Source: Oscillospiraceae bacterium (GTDB lineage: Bacteria; Bacillota; Clostridia; Oscillospirales; Acutalibacteraceae). Taken from it: a stretch of 64,000 bases of DNA. The stretch covers positions 1 through 64,000 of the forward strand of contig JAFLUM010000010.1 of NCBI GenBank assembly GCA_022508805.1, written 5' to 3'. The notes under the pieces are model-generated. The model was not told where the DNA came from, did no database searches, and was given only the letters and a program-made list of their open reading frames with translations. Of the stretch, positions 1-8,248 are shown in pieces (the first letter of the stretch is position 1; each line of letters opens with the position of its first letter). The position numbers were made by a program, and so were the translations under genes.

Positions 1-62
1 GGGCTCGAACCTGTGACCCTCTGCTTGTAAGGCAGATGCTCTCCCAGCTGAGCTATGCTCCC
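1..62 (-). tRNA. tRNA-Val (anticodon UAC), 3' end cut by window edge
   Basis: Read on the minus strand, the sequence folds as a tRNA. The acceptor 5' strand GGGAGCA begins at position 62. A D-arm with AGCTCAGCTGGGAGAGC follows, then an anticodon stem TCTGC/GCAGA closing the loop CTTACAA, which gives anticodon TAC (valine). The T-arm contains GGTTCGAGCC. The window edge falls inside the 3' half of the T stem, so the acceptor 3' strand and any CCA are missing. The gene points away from metG. Confidence 0.93.
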
Positions 63-181
63 AACTTTGCAATTTGCTGCTGTTTTCAGCGGCTTATATA
101 ATTTACCACAATAATTAAATCTTGTCAACAACTTTTTTAAAATTTTTTCAAAAAAATCTGTGGGGTTTTATATTCCAAATC

Positions 182-210
182 TTGAAATAACTACCTCTAT
201 TTAGTATAAT
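182..210 (+). promoter_or_regulatory. sigma-A promoter of metG operon
   Basis: TTGAAA at 182-187 and a perfect TATAAT at 205-210 are separated by exactly 17 bases. Transcription would start near 217 and leave a leader of about 55 bases. That is too short for a T-box, so this aminoacyl-tRNA synthetase gene is not T-box controlled here. Confidence 0.7.
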
Positions 211-272
211 AACAATAATATGCGGTGAAATTATGTTTATGACCGCAAATTTTTCGGAAAGGGGCGTTTTCT

Positions 273-2213
273 ATGTGTGAAAAGCCTAAGTTTTACATCA
301 CAACAGCCATTGCTTACACTTCCCGTAAGCCGCACATCGGCAACAGCTATGAAATAGTCTTGACTGATGCAATTGCGAGGTACAAGCGAATGCAGGGCTA
401 TGATGTTTTCTTTCTGACGGGTACGGACGAGCACGGTCAAAAAATTGAGGAATATGCGAAAGATGCAGGAGTAAGTCCCAAGGAATACGTGGACAAGGTT
501 GCAGGCGAGATAAAAGATATATGCAATCTGCTTAACACCACCTATGATCATTTTATCCGCACCACGGATGAATATCACGAAAAAGCCGTTCAAAAGATAT
601 TTAAGAAGCTCTACGATCAGGGTGATATATACAAAAGCGAGTACGAGGGGCTTTACTGCACTCCCTGCGAGTCCTTCTGGACTGAAAGTCAGCTTGTGGA
701 CGGCAAGTGCCCCGACTGCGGCAGAGAGGTTAAAAAGGCTAAGGAGGAGGCGTATTTCCTTCGACTTTCAAAATATCAAAAGCAGCTTGAAGAGTTTATT
801 GAGAGCAACGAGAACTTCATTTATCCCGAAGCCCGTAAAAAAGAGATGCTCAATAACTTTATTAAGCCGGGACTTCAGGATCTCTGCGTTTCAAGAACAT
901 CTTTTAAATGGGGTATCCCTGTGTCCTTTGACGACAGGCACGTTGTCTATGTTTGGATAGATGCGCTTTCAAACTATATCACGGCTCTCGGTTATGACTC
1001 CGACGGCAGCGGTGAAAAATATAAAAAATATTGGCCTGCCGACGTTCACATAATCGGTAAGGATATTGTAAGATTCCACACGATTTACTGGCCCATTATG
1101 CTTATGGCGCTGGGCGAGCCCTTGCCGAAACAGGTCTACGGTCATCCGTGGCTGCTTTTCGGTGAGGATAAAATGAGTAAATCCCGCGGGAACGTGATTT
1201 ATGCCGACGATTTAACGAGCGTTTTCGGCGTTGATGCGGTGCGTTACTATCTGCTGTCCGAAATGCCTCACGCAAACGACGGCTCAATAACGTATGAGGC
1301 GATGATAGAGCGCTTTAACTCCGACCTTGCCAACACTCTCGGCAATCTTGTAAATAGAACCGTTGCGATGCAGAATAAGTATTTCGGCGGAGTTATTCAG
1401 TCTCCTGTGTGCCACGGCGACTTTGACGGTGATTTAAAAGAATGTGCAAAAGTTGCGCTTAACGACTTTGATAAGAATATTTCGGAATACAAAATGAGTG
1501 ATGCGGTGGAAAGCGTTATGAAATTCGCCCGTCGCTGCAACAAGTATATTGACGAGACTATGCCGTGGGCGCTTGCCAAGGACGAGAGCCAAAAAGAGAG
1601 ACTGGGAACAGTGCTTTATAATCTTTTAGAGGGTATTCGCATTCTTTCAGTCCTTATTGCTCCCATTATGCCTGAGGCATCGCTGAAAATCGCCGAACAG
1701 CTGGGTATAGAGCCTGCCACATTCGACAGTATTCAAGATTTCGGCGGACTTGAGGCAGGCAAAAAGGTTACGGAAAAGGCTGTGCCGCTGTTCTCAAGAA
1801 TAGACGGTGACAAGTTGATTGCCGAATTGCAGGCGAAAAAAGAGGCTGAAAAGAAGGCAGAACAGCCGAAAATCGAGGGACTTGCTCAAATAGGCATCGA
1901 CGATTTTATGAAGGTTGAGCTTCGAGTTGCCCAGGTCAAGGACTGTGAGCCCGTTAAACGTGCTAAAAAGCTTTTAAAGCTCACTCTTGAAGACGGAACG
2001 GGCACCGACCGCATTGTGGCAAGCGGAATAGCACAGTGGTATTCTCCCGACGACCTGATCGGCAAAAAAGTAATCGTTGTTGCCAACTTAAAGCCTGCCG
2101 TTCTTTGCGGAGTTGAGTCCAACGGAATGATTCTTGCCGCTGACTGCTCGGACGGCGACGTTAAAGTGCTGTTCCCCGACCCGTCTATGCCTAACGGAGC
2201 GAGAATAAGGTGA
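273..2213 (+). CDS. metG: Methionyl-tRNA synthetase with C-terminal tRNA-binding domain
   Basis: It charges tRNA-Met with methionine in the cytosol. The 646-residue length fits the bacterial form that carries a Trbp111/EMAP-II-like domain, seen here from about residue 540 to the end. The HIGH motif reads PHIGN (20-24), with asparagine in place of the final histidine. A zinc knuckle is visible (CTPC near 129 and CPDC near 147), and the KMSKS loop is intact at 300-304. The ATG at 273 follows a GGAAAGGGG ribosome binding site. The stop codon overlaps the tatD start in a TGATG arrangement, so the two are translationally coupled. Confidence 0.96.
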   Translation: MCEKPKFYITTAIAYTSRKPHIGNSYEIVLTDAIARYKRMQGYDVFFLTGTDEHGQKIEEYAKDAGVSPKEYVDKVAGEIKDICNLLNTTYDHFIRTTDEYHEKAVQKIFKKLYDQGDIYKSEYEGLYCTPCESFWTESQLVDGKCPDCGREVKKAKEEAYFLRLSKYQKQLEEFIESNENFIYPEARKKEMLNNFIKPGLQDLCVSRTSFKWGIPVSFDDRHVVYVWIDALSNYITALGYDSDGSGEKYKKYWPADVHIIGKDIVRFHTIYWPIMLMALGEPLPKQVYGHPWLLFGEDKMSKSRGNVIYADDLTSVFGVDAVRYYLLSEMPHANDGSITYEAMIERFNSDLANTLGNLVNRTVAMQNKYFGGVIQSPVCHGDFDGDLKECAKVALNDFDKNISEYKMSDAVESVMKFARRCNKYIDETMPWALAKDESQKERLGTVLYNLLEGIRILSVLIAPIMPEASLKIAEQLGIEPATFDSIQDFGGLEAGKKVTEKAVPLFSRIDGDKLIAELQAKKEAEKKAEQPKIEGLAQIGIDDFMKVELRVAQVKDCEPVKRAKKLLKLTLEDGTGTDRIVASGIAQWYSPDDLIGKKVIVVANLKPAVLCGVESNGMILAADCSDGDVKVLFPDPSMPNGARIR

Positions 2214-2980
2214 TGTATCACAATATTTTTGACTCCCACGCCCACTATGACGATGAACGCTTTGAAAGTGACCGCCATGAGCTGCTGTCGTCATTCCCTG
2301 AAAAGGGAGTTTCGGGTGTGATATGCTGCGGAGTGGACGTTCCCACGTCGGAATTCTCAGTACAGCTTTCAAAAAAATATGATTTTATATACAGTGCGGT
2401 GGGATTTCACCCACTGGACCATAGGGATTTTTATGACGGTGCTTTTGAAGATATAAAAAAACTTGCCGCCGACGAAAAATGCGTGGCGATAGGCGAAGTA
2501 GGGCTTGATTATCACTATGAAAAGGACAGCCGTGACATCCAACTAAAGCTTTTGGAAGAACAGCTTATTCTTGCAAACGAGCTGTCACTGCCTGTGATAA
2601 TCCACGATCGCGAGGCTCACGAGGATACGCTGAATTTACTGAAAAAGCATAAGCCTCGGGGCGTTGTGCACTGTTTTTCGGGCAGTGTAGAGGTGGCTCG
2701 GGAAGTACTGAAGCTGGGAATGTATATCGGATTGGGCGGAGCAGTCACCTTTAAAAATGCCGTAAAGCCCTGCGAGGTCGCAAAAATTGTGCCTGACGAC
2801 AGACTGCTTGTGGAGACGGATGCACCTTATATGACGCCTGTTCCGTTCAGAGGTCAGCGGTGCACGTCACTGCATATTCCGTATACGGCAGAGAAGCTTG
2901 CCGAGCTGCGCGGTATGACGGCGCAGGAAATATTGGATATGACCGACAGAAACTCACGCACGCTTTTCAGAATTCGATAA
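2213..2980 (+). CDS. tatD: TatD-family metal-dependent DNase/deacylase
   Basis: A 255-residue amidohydrolase-fold nuclease of the TatD/YcfH family, which acts on DNA 3' ends or D-aminoacyl groups. Metal ligands are visible: the D-S-H-A-H motif at residues 7-11, a GEVGLDYH motif with the bridging glutamate, VIIHDRE, a VHCFSGS motif and the ETDAPYM aspartate. The start is the ATG in the TGATG overlap with metG; a GTG one codon upstream (2210) is the alternative. metG-tatD adjacency is common in Firmicutes, although the functional link is unclear. Confidence 0.92.
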   Translation: MYHNIFDSHAHYDDERFESDRHELLSSFPEKGVSGVICCGVDVPTSEFSVQLSKKYDFIYSAVGFHPLDHRDFYDGAFEDIKKLAADEKCVAIGEVGLDYHYEKDSRDIQLKLLEEQLILANELSLPVIIHDREAHEDTLNLLKKHKPRGVVHCFSGSVEVAREVLKLGMYIGLGGAVTFKNAVKPCEVAKIVPDDRLLVETDAPYMTPVPFRGQRCTSLHIPYTAEKLAELRGMTAQEILDMTDRNSRTLFRIR

Positions 2981-2994
2981 AAAGAGGTACCGTA

Positions 2995-3294
2995 ATGCTC
3001 AAGCATATAGTAATGTGGAAATTTAAGGATGCCGAGGGACACACAAAGGACGAAAATATTGATATCGTCAAAGCGGGTCTTGAGGCTCTGCCGCCTAAAA
3101 TAGGTCACATCAAAAAGCTGACCTTTTTGAAAAATCAAGTGGACTGCGACCGTAACTTTGATGCGCTTTTGTTGGTCGAAACCGAAAATGCCGAGGAGCT
3201 TGAAAAATACAAGGTTCACCCCGAACACAAAAAGGTCGCCGCATATGTGGCTAAAGTCACCGAAGGTCGCGGCGCGGTGGATATTTTTGATTGA
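2995..3294 (+). CDS. Dabb (stress-responsive alpha/beta barrel) domain protein
   Basis: A 99-residue protein beginning MLKHIVMWKFKD, the typical opening of the Dabb ferredoxin-like fold. These proteins form small dimeric barrels of mostly unknown function, and some are stress-induced or are small cyclases. The conserved VHPEHK-type segment (KVHPEHKKV) lies near residue 77. The start was chosen because AAAGAGG sits just upstream of the ATG; the reading frame extends further upstream, but only inside tatD. It follows tatD by 14 bases and is probably co-transcribed with metG-tatD. Confidence 0.85.
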   Translation: MLKHIVMWKFKDAEGHTKDENIDIVKAGLEALPPKIGHIKKLTFLKNQVDCDRNFDALLLVETENAEELEKYKVHPEHKKVAAYVAKVTEGRGAVDIFD

Positions 3295-3393
3295 GTAATT
3301 TTTGTAAGAATGAAATCAGTTACCTCTTTGAGGAATTTAGATTTATCGCGGATTTCAGTTGCTTTCTTACTGGGAGAAAGTTCTATTTTTATC

Positions 3394-3422
3394 TTGAAAT
3401 ATCATATTTGTTATGATAAAAT
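3394..3422 (+). promoter_or_regulatory. Putative sigma-A promoter of zinc-ribbon/TM2 gene
   Basis: TTGAAA at 3394-3399 and TAAAAT at 3417-3422 with a 17-base spacer, about 35 bases upstream of the start codon. The -10 is one base off consensus. Confidence 0.45.
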
Positions 3423-3456
3423 GATTACACAATGTGATTTGAGAGGAGAAATCAAT

Positions 3457-3873
3457 ATGTTTTGTAAAAATTGCGGCGCAGAAATGAACGATATGGCTGC
3501 TGTGTGCGTAAGCTGCGGTACTGCAAAAGGCGTAGGCGAGAATTACTGCCCGAATTGCGGTGCTTCCACTGCTCCCGGAGCAGCTGTTTGCCTTACATGC
3601 GGTGTTGCTTTGACCCAACAGGCTGCTGCGGCTGTCAGCGGAAATCAAAAGAGTAAAACAGTAGCAGGAATTCTTGCTATTCTTTTAGGTCAACTGGGCA
3701 TACATAATTTCTATTTAGGCTACACCAAAAAAGCAATTATCCAGCTTCTTGTAACTCTCTTGCTTTCATGGACATTTATCGCACCTATGGGCATTTGGGT
3801 ATGGGCGGTCATTGAAGCGGTACAGATATTCCAGGGAAAGATCAACGACGCAAACGATGTTCCGTTGGCATAA
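3457..3873 (+). CDS. Double zinc-ribbon TM2-domain membrane protein
   Basis: A 138-residue protein. Two zinc ribbons open it (CKNCG/CVSCG, then CPNCG/CLTCG, residues 3-50). A TM2 domain follows, with two hydrophobic helices joined by the family's short turn and a GIHNFYLGY motif just before the first. The family is widespread in Firmicutes and of unknown biochemical role; ribbon-TM2 proteins are thought to couple a cytosolic metal-binding head to the membrane. The ATG at 3457 has GAGAGGAG upstream. An in-frame extension back to 3310 crosses the promoter and is rejected. The gene stands alone between its promoter and a terminator. Confidence 0.85.
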   Translation: MFCKNCGAEMNDMAAVCVSCGTAKGVGENYCPNCGASTAPGAAVCLTCGVALTQQAAAAVSGNQKSKTVAGILAILLGQLGIHNFYLGYTKKAIIQLLVTLLLSWTFIAPMGIWVWAVIEAVQIFQGKINDANDVPLA

Positions 3874-3889
3874 AGTAATTTGAAACAAT

Positions 3890-3923
3890 AAAAACGGAGA
3901 GCTTTGCGGCTCTCCGTTTTTTG
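3890..3923. terminator. Bidirectional rho-independent terminator
   Basis: A perfect 9-bp stem, ACGGAGAGC (3894-3902) with GCTCTCCGT (3909-3917), is flanked by an A-run on the left and a T-run on the right. It can end both the TM2 gene (plus) and the long minus-strand operon whose last gene is the alcohol dehydrogenase. Confidence 0.85.
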
Positions 3924-3932
3924 TTTATCGTT

Positions 3933-5141
3933 TTATTCTGCGAGCATAAGAGATTTTACTATGGCGGTGATCTCCTCTTTGCCGAAGATCACGGGAACGG
4001 GATAAAGGGGATTGCCCTCTTTAAGCGCTCTCTCGACGATTGTGGGGATATCCTCTTCCTTTATCTGTGTAAAGCCGGTGGGGATATTCATTCTCTCGTT
4101 CATAGCATAGATTCCAGCGATAAACGCCTTTGCTTTGTCGGCGTTTGTCTCGCCTGCGATGCCTACTATATCTGCAAGAGCAGCCAACTTATCATAAATA
4201 GCCTCTCCGAAAGCTTCAAGAACCACGGGAAGGATTATGGCATTGGCAAGTCCGTGGGGCACTCCGTACATTCCGCCTAAATTATGGGCGATAGCGTGAA
4301 CGTAGCCCACATACGCTCTTGTGAATGCCATTCCTGCATAGAAGGATGCTAAGAGCATCTGATTTCTTGCCTCAATATTTTTGCCGTCGTTATAAGCTGT
4401 TTCAATATTTTCAAAAATCATTTTTACAGCTTTTTCGGAATAGTCAACAGTAGCTTTTACGTTGCTCTTACCTATATAAGCTTCAACAGCGTGGGTGAGA
4501 GCATCCATACCCGTTGTGGAGGTGATGTGCGGGGGAAGTCCTACCGTAAGCTCGGGATCAAGCACCGCATATTTGGGACGGAGAACAGGGTCGTTGCAGG
4601 CATTTTTCTCGTGAGTTTTCGTATTAGTAACAACAGCGGCAAGGGTGGTCTCCGAGCCAGTTCCCGCAGTTGTGGGAACTGCGAAAAGTGGCGGTATCTT
4701 TTTCATTATCTTCATAACGCCACGCATTTTTTCAACGGGCATATTGGGACGTACCACTCTTGCGCCTGCGATCTTCGCGCAATCCATAGGTGAACCGCCG
4801 CCGAAGGCGATAATGCCCTGACAGCCGTTTTCGTTATACATATCCTTGGCTTCCTCAATATTTTCAATCGAGGGGTTGGGCTGAACTCCGTCATAAACCA
4901 CATAGCCGATACCTGTTTTGTCGAGTTCCTCAAAAAGTCCGTTCAAAAGTCCAAGACCCATAAGGCCCTTATCCGTTACGACAAGAACCTTAGAAAGACC
5001 TTTTTCCTTGATGAGTGCAGGGAGCTTTTTCACGCTTCCCGGTCCTGTGAGAGTCTGAGGCTCAGACCAATCAAGGAAAAGCGTAAAAACGAACATTACC
5101 TTTTGGTAAACTCTGCAAAACGCTTTTTCAAAAATTGTCAT
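3933..5141 (-). CDS. Iron-containing (group III) alcohol dehydrogenase
   Basis: A 402-residue NAD(P)-dependent dehydrogenase of the FucO/AdhB/butanol dehydrogenase family. It shows the dinucleotide-binding GGGSPMD (114-120), a TTAGTGSE segment near 157-164, and the four iron ligands D213, H217, H282 and H296, whose spacing matches the family. It would reduce an aldehyde or oxidise an alcohol in fermentation; the substrate cannot be told from sequence. It starts 26 bases after ribF with no intervening terminator, so it is probably the last gene of the rimP-nusA-infB operon. That is an unusual neighbour for a fermentative enzyme. Confidence 0.9.
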   Translation of the reverse strand: MTIFEKAFCRVYQKVMFVFTLFLDWSEPQTLTGPGSVKKLPALIKEKGLSKVLVVTDKGLMGLGLLNGLFEELDKTGIGYVVYDGVQPNPSIENIEEAKDMYNENGCQGIIAFGGGSPMDCAKIAGARVVRPNMPVEKMRGVMKIMKKIPPLFAVPTTAGTGSETTLAAVVTNTKTHEKNACNDPVLRPKYAVLDPELTVGLPPHITSTTGMDALTHAVEAYIGKSNVKATVDYSEKAVKMIFENIETAYNDGKNIEARNQMLLASFYAGMAFTRAYVGYVHAIAHNLGGMYGVPHGLANAIILPVVLEAFGEAIYDKLAALADIVGIAGETNADKAKAFIAGIYAMNERMNIPTGFTQIKEEDIPTIVERALKEGNPLYPVPVIFGKEEITAIVKSLMLAE

Positions 5142-5167
5142 TTAATCATACCCTTCCATTAAATTTT

Positions 5168-6052
5168 TTATTTGTTGCCGCTGAAAAGCTCGGCGGCTTT
5201 TTTGCTGTCGATATCTATCTGTGCACGTAATTCCTCTGCGGAGTTAAATTTTTTCTCACTGCGCAAAAAAGAGAGAAGCTCCACTCTTATTCGGCGGTAA
5301 TAGAGATCGCCGTCAAAACCTAATATGCACGTTTCGCTCTGCACTTCGGTCTCCCCTACGGTGGGGTGATTGCCGAAATTGGTCACGGACGGAAAAAGCT
5401 CACCGTCCACAAGTGTCTGTGATGCATAAACGCCGTGCTTTAAATCTATAAAATCCGCCGGAAAGCGCTGATTTATGGTGGGAAAGCCGAAAAACTTTTT
5501 TCCTATTTTATTTCCCTCGACAACGAGAAAATCATAGGAAAAATTTCGACCGAGCATCGCGTTAACTCTCTCTATATCGCCGTTTTTAAGGGCATTTCGT
5601 ATCCGTGTGGCGCTTATAAGCTCGCCGTCAAAGGTAACGCTCTCGGCAGTTTTATATATTATACCATATTTTTCACATAATGTACAGAGAACCTTGCTGT
5701 CGCCGCAGCCGTTTTTCCCGAAACGGAAATTTTCTCCGCTGACGACTGCTCCGGCTCCCAGCTTTTCTATAAGGATATCCCTTACGAATTCCTCGGGTGA
5801 AAGGTCACGAATATCGCCAAAGCTTACGGGGACAGGATTTAATCCCATTTCACGCACAAAATTCTCTTTATCTTCATTAGTTATAAGCAGCGGAGGGGAA
5901 ATTCCGCTGATCGCCTTTTGCGGATGACAGTCAAAGAGCAGCACGGACGGAGTAAATCCGCTTTCTACGAGCTTTTTTGTCTCATTTAAAACGTTTATGT
6001 GCCCTCTGTGCAGTCCGTCAAAGGTGCCCAGAGCCAATGCCAGCTTATTCAT
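5168..6052 (-). CDS. ribF: Bifunctional riboflavin kinase/FAD synthetase
   Basis: A 294-residue enzyme converting riboflavin to FMN and then FAD. The N-terminal adenylyltransferase half has the nucleotidyl-transferase signature GTFDGLHRGH (9-18) and an S/T-x-x-R-type segment (SATRIR). The C-terminal kinase half (about 170-290) contains the GKKFGFPTIN-like PTxN motif and NFGNHPTVG. The ATG lies 8 bases inside the truB 3' end, indicating coupling. truB-ribF is a classic Firmicutes pair downstream of infB-rbfA. Confidence 0.95.
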   Translation of the reverse strand: MNKLALALGTFDGLHRGHINVLNETKKLVESGFTPSVLLFDCHPQKAISGISPPLLITNEDKENFVREMGLNPVPVSFGDIRDLSPEEFVRDILIEKLGAGAVVSGENFRFGKNGCGDSKVLCTLCEKYGIIYKTAESVTFDGELISATRIRNALKNGDIERVNAMLGRNFSYDFLVVEGNKIGKKFFGFPTINQRFPADFIDLKHGVYASQTLVDGELFPSVTNFGNHPTVGETEVQSETCILGFDGDLYYRRIRVELLSFLRSEKKFNSAEELRAQIDIDSKKAAELFSGNK

Positions 6053-6932
6053 TATACACTCTCTTTACCGTCAGGTCGCCGCCGTCCTCGATTATTTCTC
6101 CCAGCCCCAAAAAGACTTTTTCAGGCGAATACACGCGGTAACGTCCTTTTTGTGGGGCAATATTAATCCTATTTCCGTCCAGTGCTCCGCCATTGTGAAA
6201 ACGCTTTGCCTGAGCCGCAGTTACGGTAACCTCATTATATTCTTCCAGCGCTTTTTCCAAAGAAACGGTATATTTATTTATTTCGCCGCTATTTACGGCG
6301 TTTTCAAGCTCTTCGAGCGTTAACGCCGTTTCCACGGAAAATCCGTTGGCAGAGGTTCGGCGAAGGTCGGTCATACACGCTCCGCAGCCAAGCTCACGAC
6401 CTATATCGTCACACAGTGAACGGATATATGTACCTGCCGAGCAAGTGACCTCTATTGTGAAATCTTTTCCGTCAAAATTACTGATTTTTAAGTTTTCAAC
6501 CGTGATTTTACGTTGCTCACGGGGGATATCAATGCCTTTACGTGCCAAATCGTAAAGCCGTTCGCCGTCTTTTTTAAGAGCAGAATACATCGGGGGTGTT
6601 TGCAAAATTTCCCCCTTGAATTTTTCTGCTGCCTCAAGAAGCTGACATTCCGTAACGTTTACATCCTTTTGAGAAAGAATTTCCCCAGTAATATCAAGAG
6701 TGTCGGTGGTAACGCCCAGCCTTGCGCGGGCTATGTAGCTTTTTTTATGCTCGGGCAACAGCTCAATAAACCGTGTACAGTTTGAAAGCATTATAACGAG
6801 CACTCCCGTAGCCATCGGGTCAAGAGTCCCCGTATGTCCCGCTTTTTTTACGCCCAGTATTCTCGACGCCCGTTTTACTGCGGAAAACGAGGTCATCCCC
6901 GCAGGCTTATCAAGACAGATTATCCCCGTCAT
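6045..6932 (-). CDS. truB: tRNA pseudouridine(55) synthase
   Basis: A 295-residue enzyme that makes the universal psi-55 in the tRNA T-loop. The family opening GIICLDKPAGMTS and the catalytic motif GHTGTLDPMATGVL, with the nucleophilic aspartate near residue 38, are intact. The later motif GTYIRSLCDDIG is also present. A short C-terminal PUA-like extension follows. The start overlaps the preceding phosphoesterase stop in ATGA. Confidence 0.96.
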   Translation of the reverse strand: MTGIICLDKPAGMTSFSAVKRASRILGVKKAGHTGTLDPMATGVLVIMLSNCTRFIELLPEHKKSYIARARLGVTTDTLDITGEILSQKDVNVTECQLLEAAEKFKGEILQTPPMYSALKKDGERLYDLARKGIDIPREQRKITVENLKISNFDGKDFTIEVTCSAGTYIRSLCDDIGRELGCGACMTDLRRTSANGFSVETALTLEELENAVNSGEINKYTVSLEKALEEYNEVTVTAAQAKRFHNGGALDGNRINIAPQKGRYRVYSPEKVFLGLGEIIEDGGDLTVKRVYNE

Positions 6933-7879
6933 ACAAGCTCCGCCTCTATATTTTTAAGTAAAATGGATTTTACCTCATCGAGCGAACAGTCAAAATCACA
7001 GCCTGCCGCACGGCTGTGTCCCCCGCCGCCGAGAGCGGCACATATTTTCGCCGCATCGTAGGGAGCAACCGTTCGCAGAGAGACTTTATACGTTCCGTCA
7101 ACGCGTTCACGGACGGTAACGCCTATCATTACGCCCTCGATTTTGCGCGGGAGCGAAGCTATACCGTCACATTCGCCCTCATTTGAGCCGCTTTCCTCAA
7201 ACATTTTTTGAGTTACGGTCATAAGGGCACATCTGCCGTTAAAATATGTCTCGATGGTAGACAGCGCCATTTGCTCCAGCTTAATATACGACATTGTGTG
7301 AGTTTCAAACATAAGACGGTTGATAAGGGCGAAATCAGCACCCTTTTCCATCATTTCAGCCGCTATTCTGTGTGTAGACGGCTCCGTATTTGAAAACGTA
7401 AAGCAGCCTGTGTCGGTGGCAATTCCAGTGTAAATGCAATCGGCAATACCGCTGTCGATTTCTACCCCTAACGCGTTTACAAGCTCGTAAATCACCTCAG
7501 CCGTCGCCGCCCTGTCCCCGAACAAAAGATTTTCGGCGTACTCACGGTGGGACATATGGTGGTCGATGCAGATGAACACATCTTCACCGTAAAGACGGTT
7601 AAAGCTGTCACCTAAAAGCTTTCTGTCAGCAATGTCAACGGCTATTATCTTTTCGAATTTGATATCACCGTTATCCGTATTCTCCCATAAATACGAATAC
7701 TTTGCAGGGATATCGTCAATACAGCGTACCATTGAGCTTTTATTAAGCTTCGAAAGGGCACGGTGCAAAGCAAAAGCACTGCCGAGAGTATCTCCGTCGG
7801 GATTACGGTGTGTAAGAATAAGATAATTGTCATATTCTTTCAGGAGTTCAGCACATCTGTCAACACTGATATTAGTCAT
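6929..7879 (-). CDS. nrnA: DHH/DHHA1 phosphoesterase, NrnA-like (nanoRNase/pAp phosphatase)
   Basis: A DHH-superfamily hydrolase of about 316 residues. It degrades short oligoribonucleotides, 3'-phosphoadenosine 5'-phosphate or cyclic dinucleotide products in Firmicutes. The manganese motifs are HRNPDGDTLGS near residue 25, a VDIAD segment, and CIDHHMSH containing the DHH triad near 112. The DHHA1 domain ends with GGGGHSRAAGCDF. The ATG at 7879 is preferred because GAGG lies 7 bases upstream; the ATG at 7885 is crowded against it. It overlaps rbfA by several bases. This rbfA-nrnA-truB order is shared by many Clostridia. Confidence 0.9.
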   Translation of the reverse strand: MTNISVDRCAELLKEYDNYLILTHRNPDGDTLGSAFALHRALSKLNKSSMVRCIDDIPAKYSYLWENTDNGDIKFEKIIAVDIADRKLLGDSFNRLYGEDVFICIDHHMSHREYAENLLFGDRAATAEVIYELVNALGVEIDSGIADCIYTGIATDTGCFTFSNTEPSTHRIAAEMMEKGADFALINRLMFETHTMSYIKLEQMALSTIETYFNGRCALMTVTQKMFEESGSNEGECDGIASLPRKIEGVMIGVTVRERVDGTYKVSLRTVAPYDAAKICAALGGGGHSRAAGCDFDCSLDEVKSILLKNIEAELV

Positions 7880-8231
7880 TTTCATCCCTCACCGTGCTGC
7901 TGTCGATCTTTTTAAAAAGCTCCATACCGTGTTCAACGGAATCGTCCGCAATAAATTTAAGCTCGGGGGTTTTGCGAAGATGCAGCTTGCTTCCCACCTC
8001 GCGGCGGATAAGTCCGGTCGCACTTTTTAAGCCCTCGACGGCCTCTTTTGCATCACCTATGCCGCTCATTGAGCTTATATACACCTTGGCGTAGGACAGA
8101 TCGGAGCTTACCTCCACACGGACTACCGTCAAAATCTTATCACGCACACGCGGATCCTTTAATTCGCGGATGATTGCCACGATTTCTCGCTTAATATCCT
8201 CCGAAGCCCTGTCAACACGATAACCTGCCAT
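7872..8231 (-). CDS. rbfA: 30S ribosome-binding factor A
   Basis: A 119-residue KH-fold assembly factor for the 30S 5' domain, acting on late 16S rRNA maturation. The family pattern is clear: an early R-x-x-x-x-I-K-R-E segment, DPRV at about 27-30, the DLSYAKVYIS strand and a C-terminal LRKTPELKF. A strong CGGAGG site precedes the ATG by 5-6 bases. It lies 17 bases downstream of infB, its usual partner. Confidence 0.95.
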   Translation of the reverse strand: MAGYRVDRASEDIKREIVAIIRELKDPRVRDKILTVVRVEVSSDLSYAKVYISSMSGIGDAKEAVEGLKSATGLIRREVGSKLHLRKTPELKFIADDSVEHGMELFKKIDSSTVRDEND

Positions 8232-8248
8232 TTTTTACCTCCGGGAAA

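Noticed and set aside
63-272. T-box upstream of metG
   Set aside because: The predicted leader after the promoter is only about 55 bases and has no T-box sequence or terminator.
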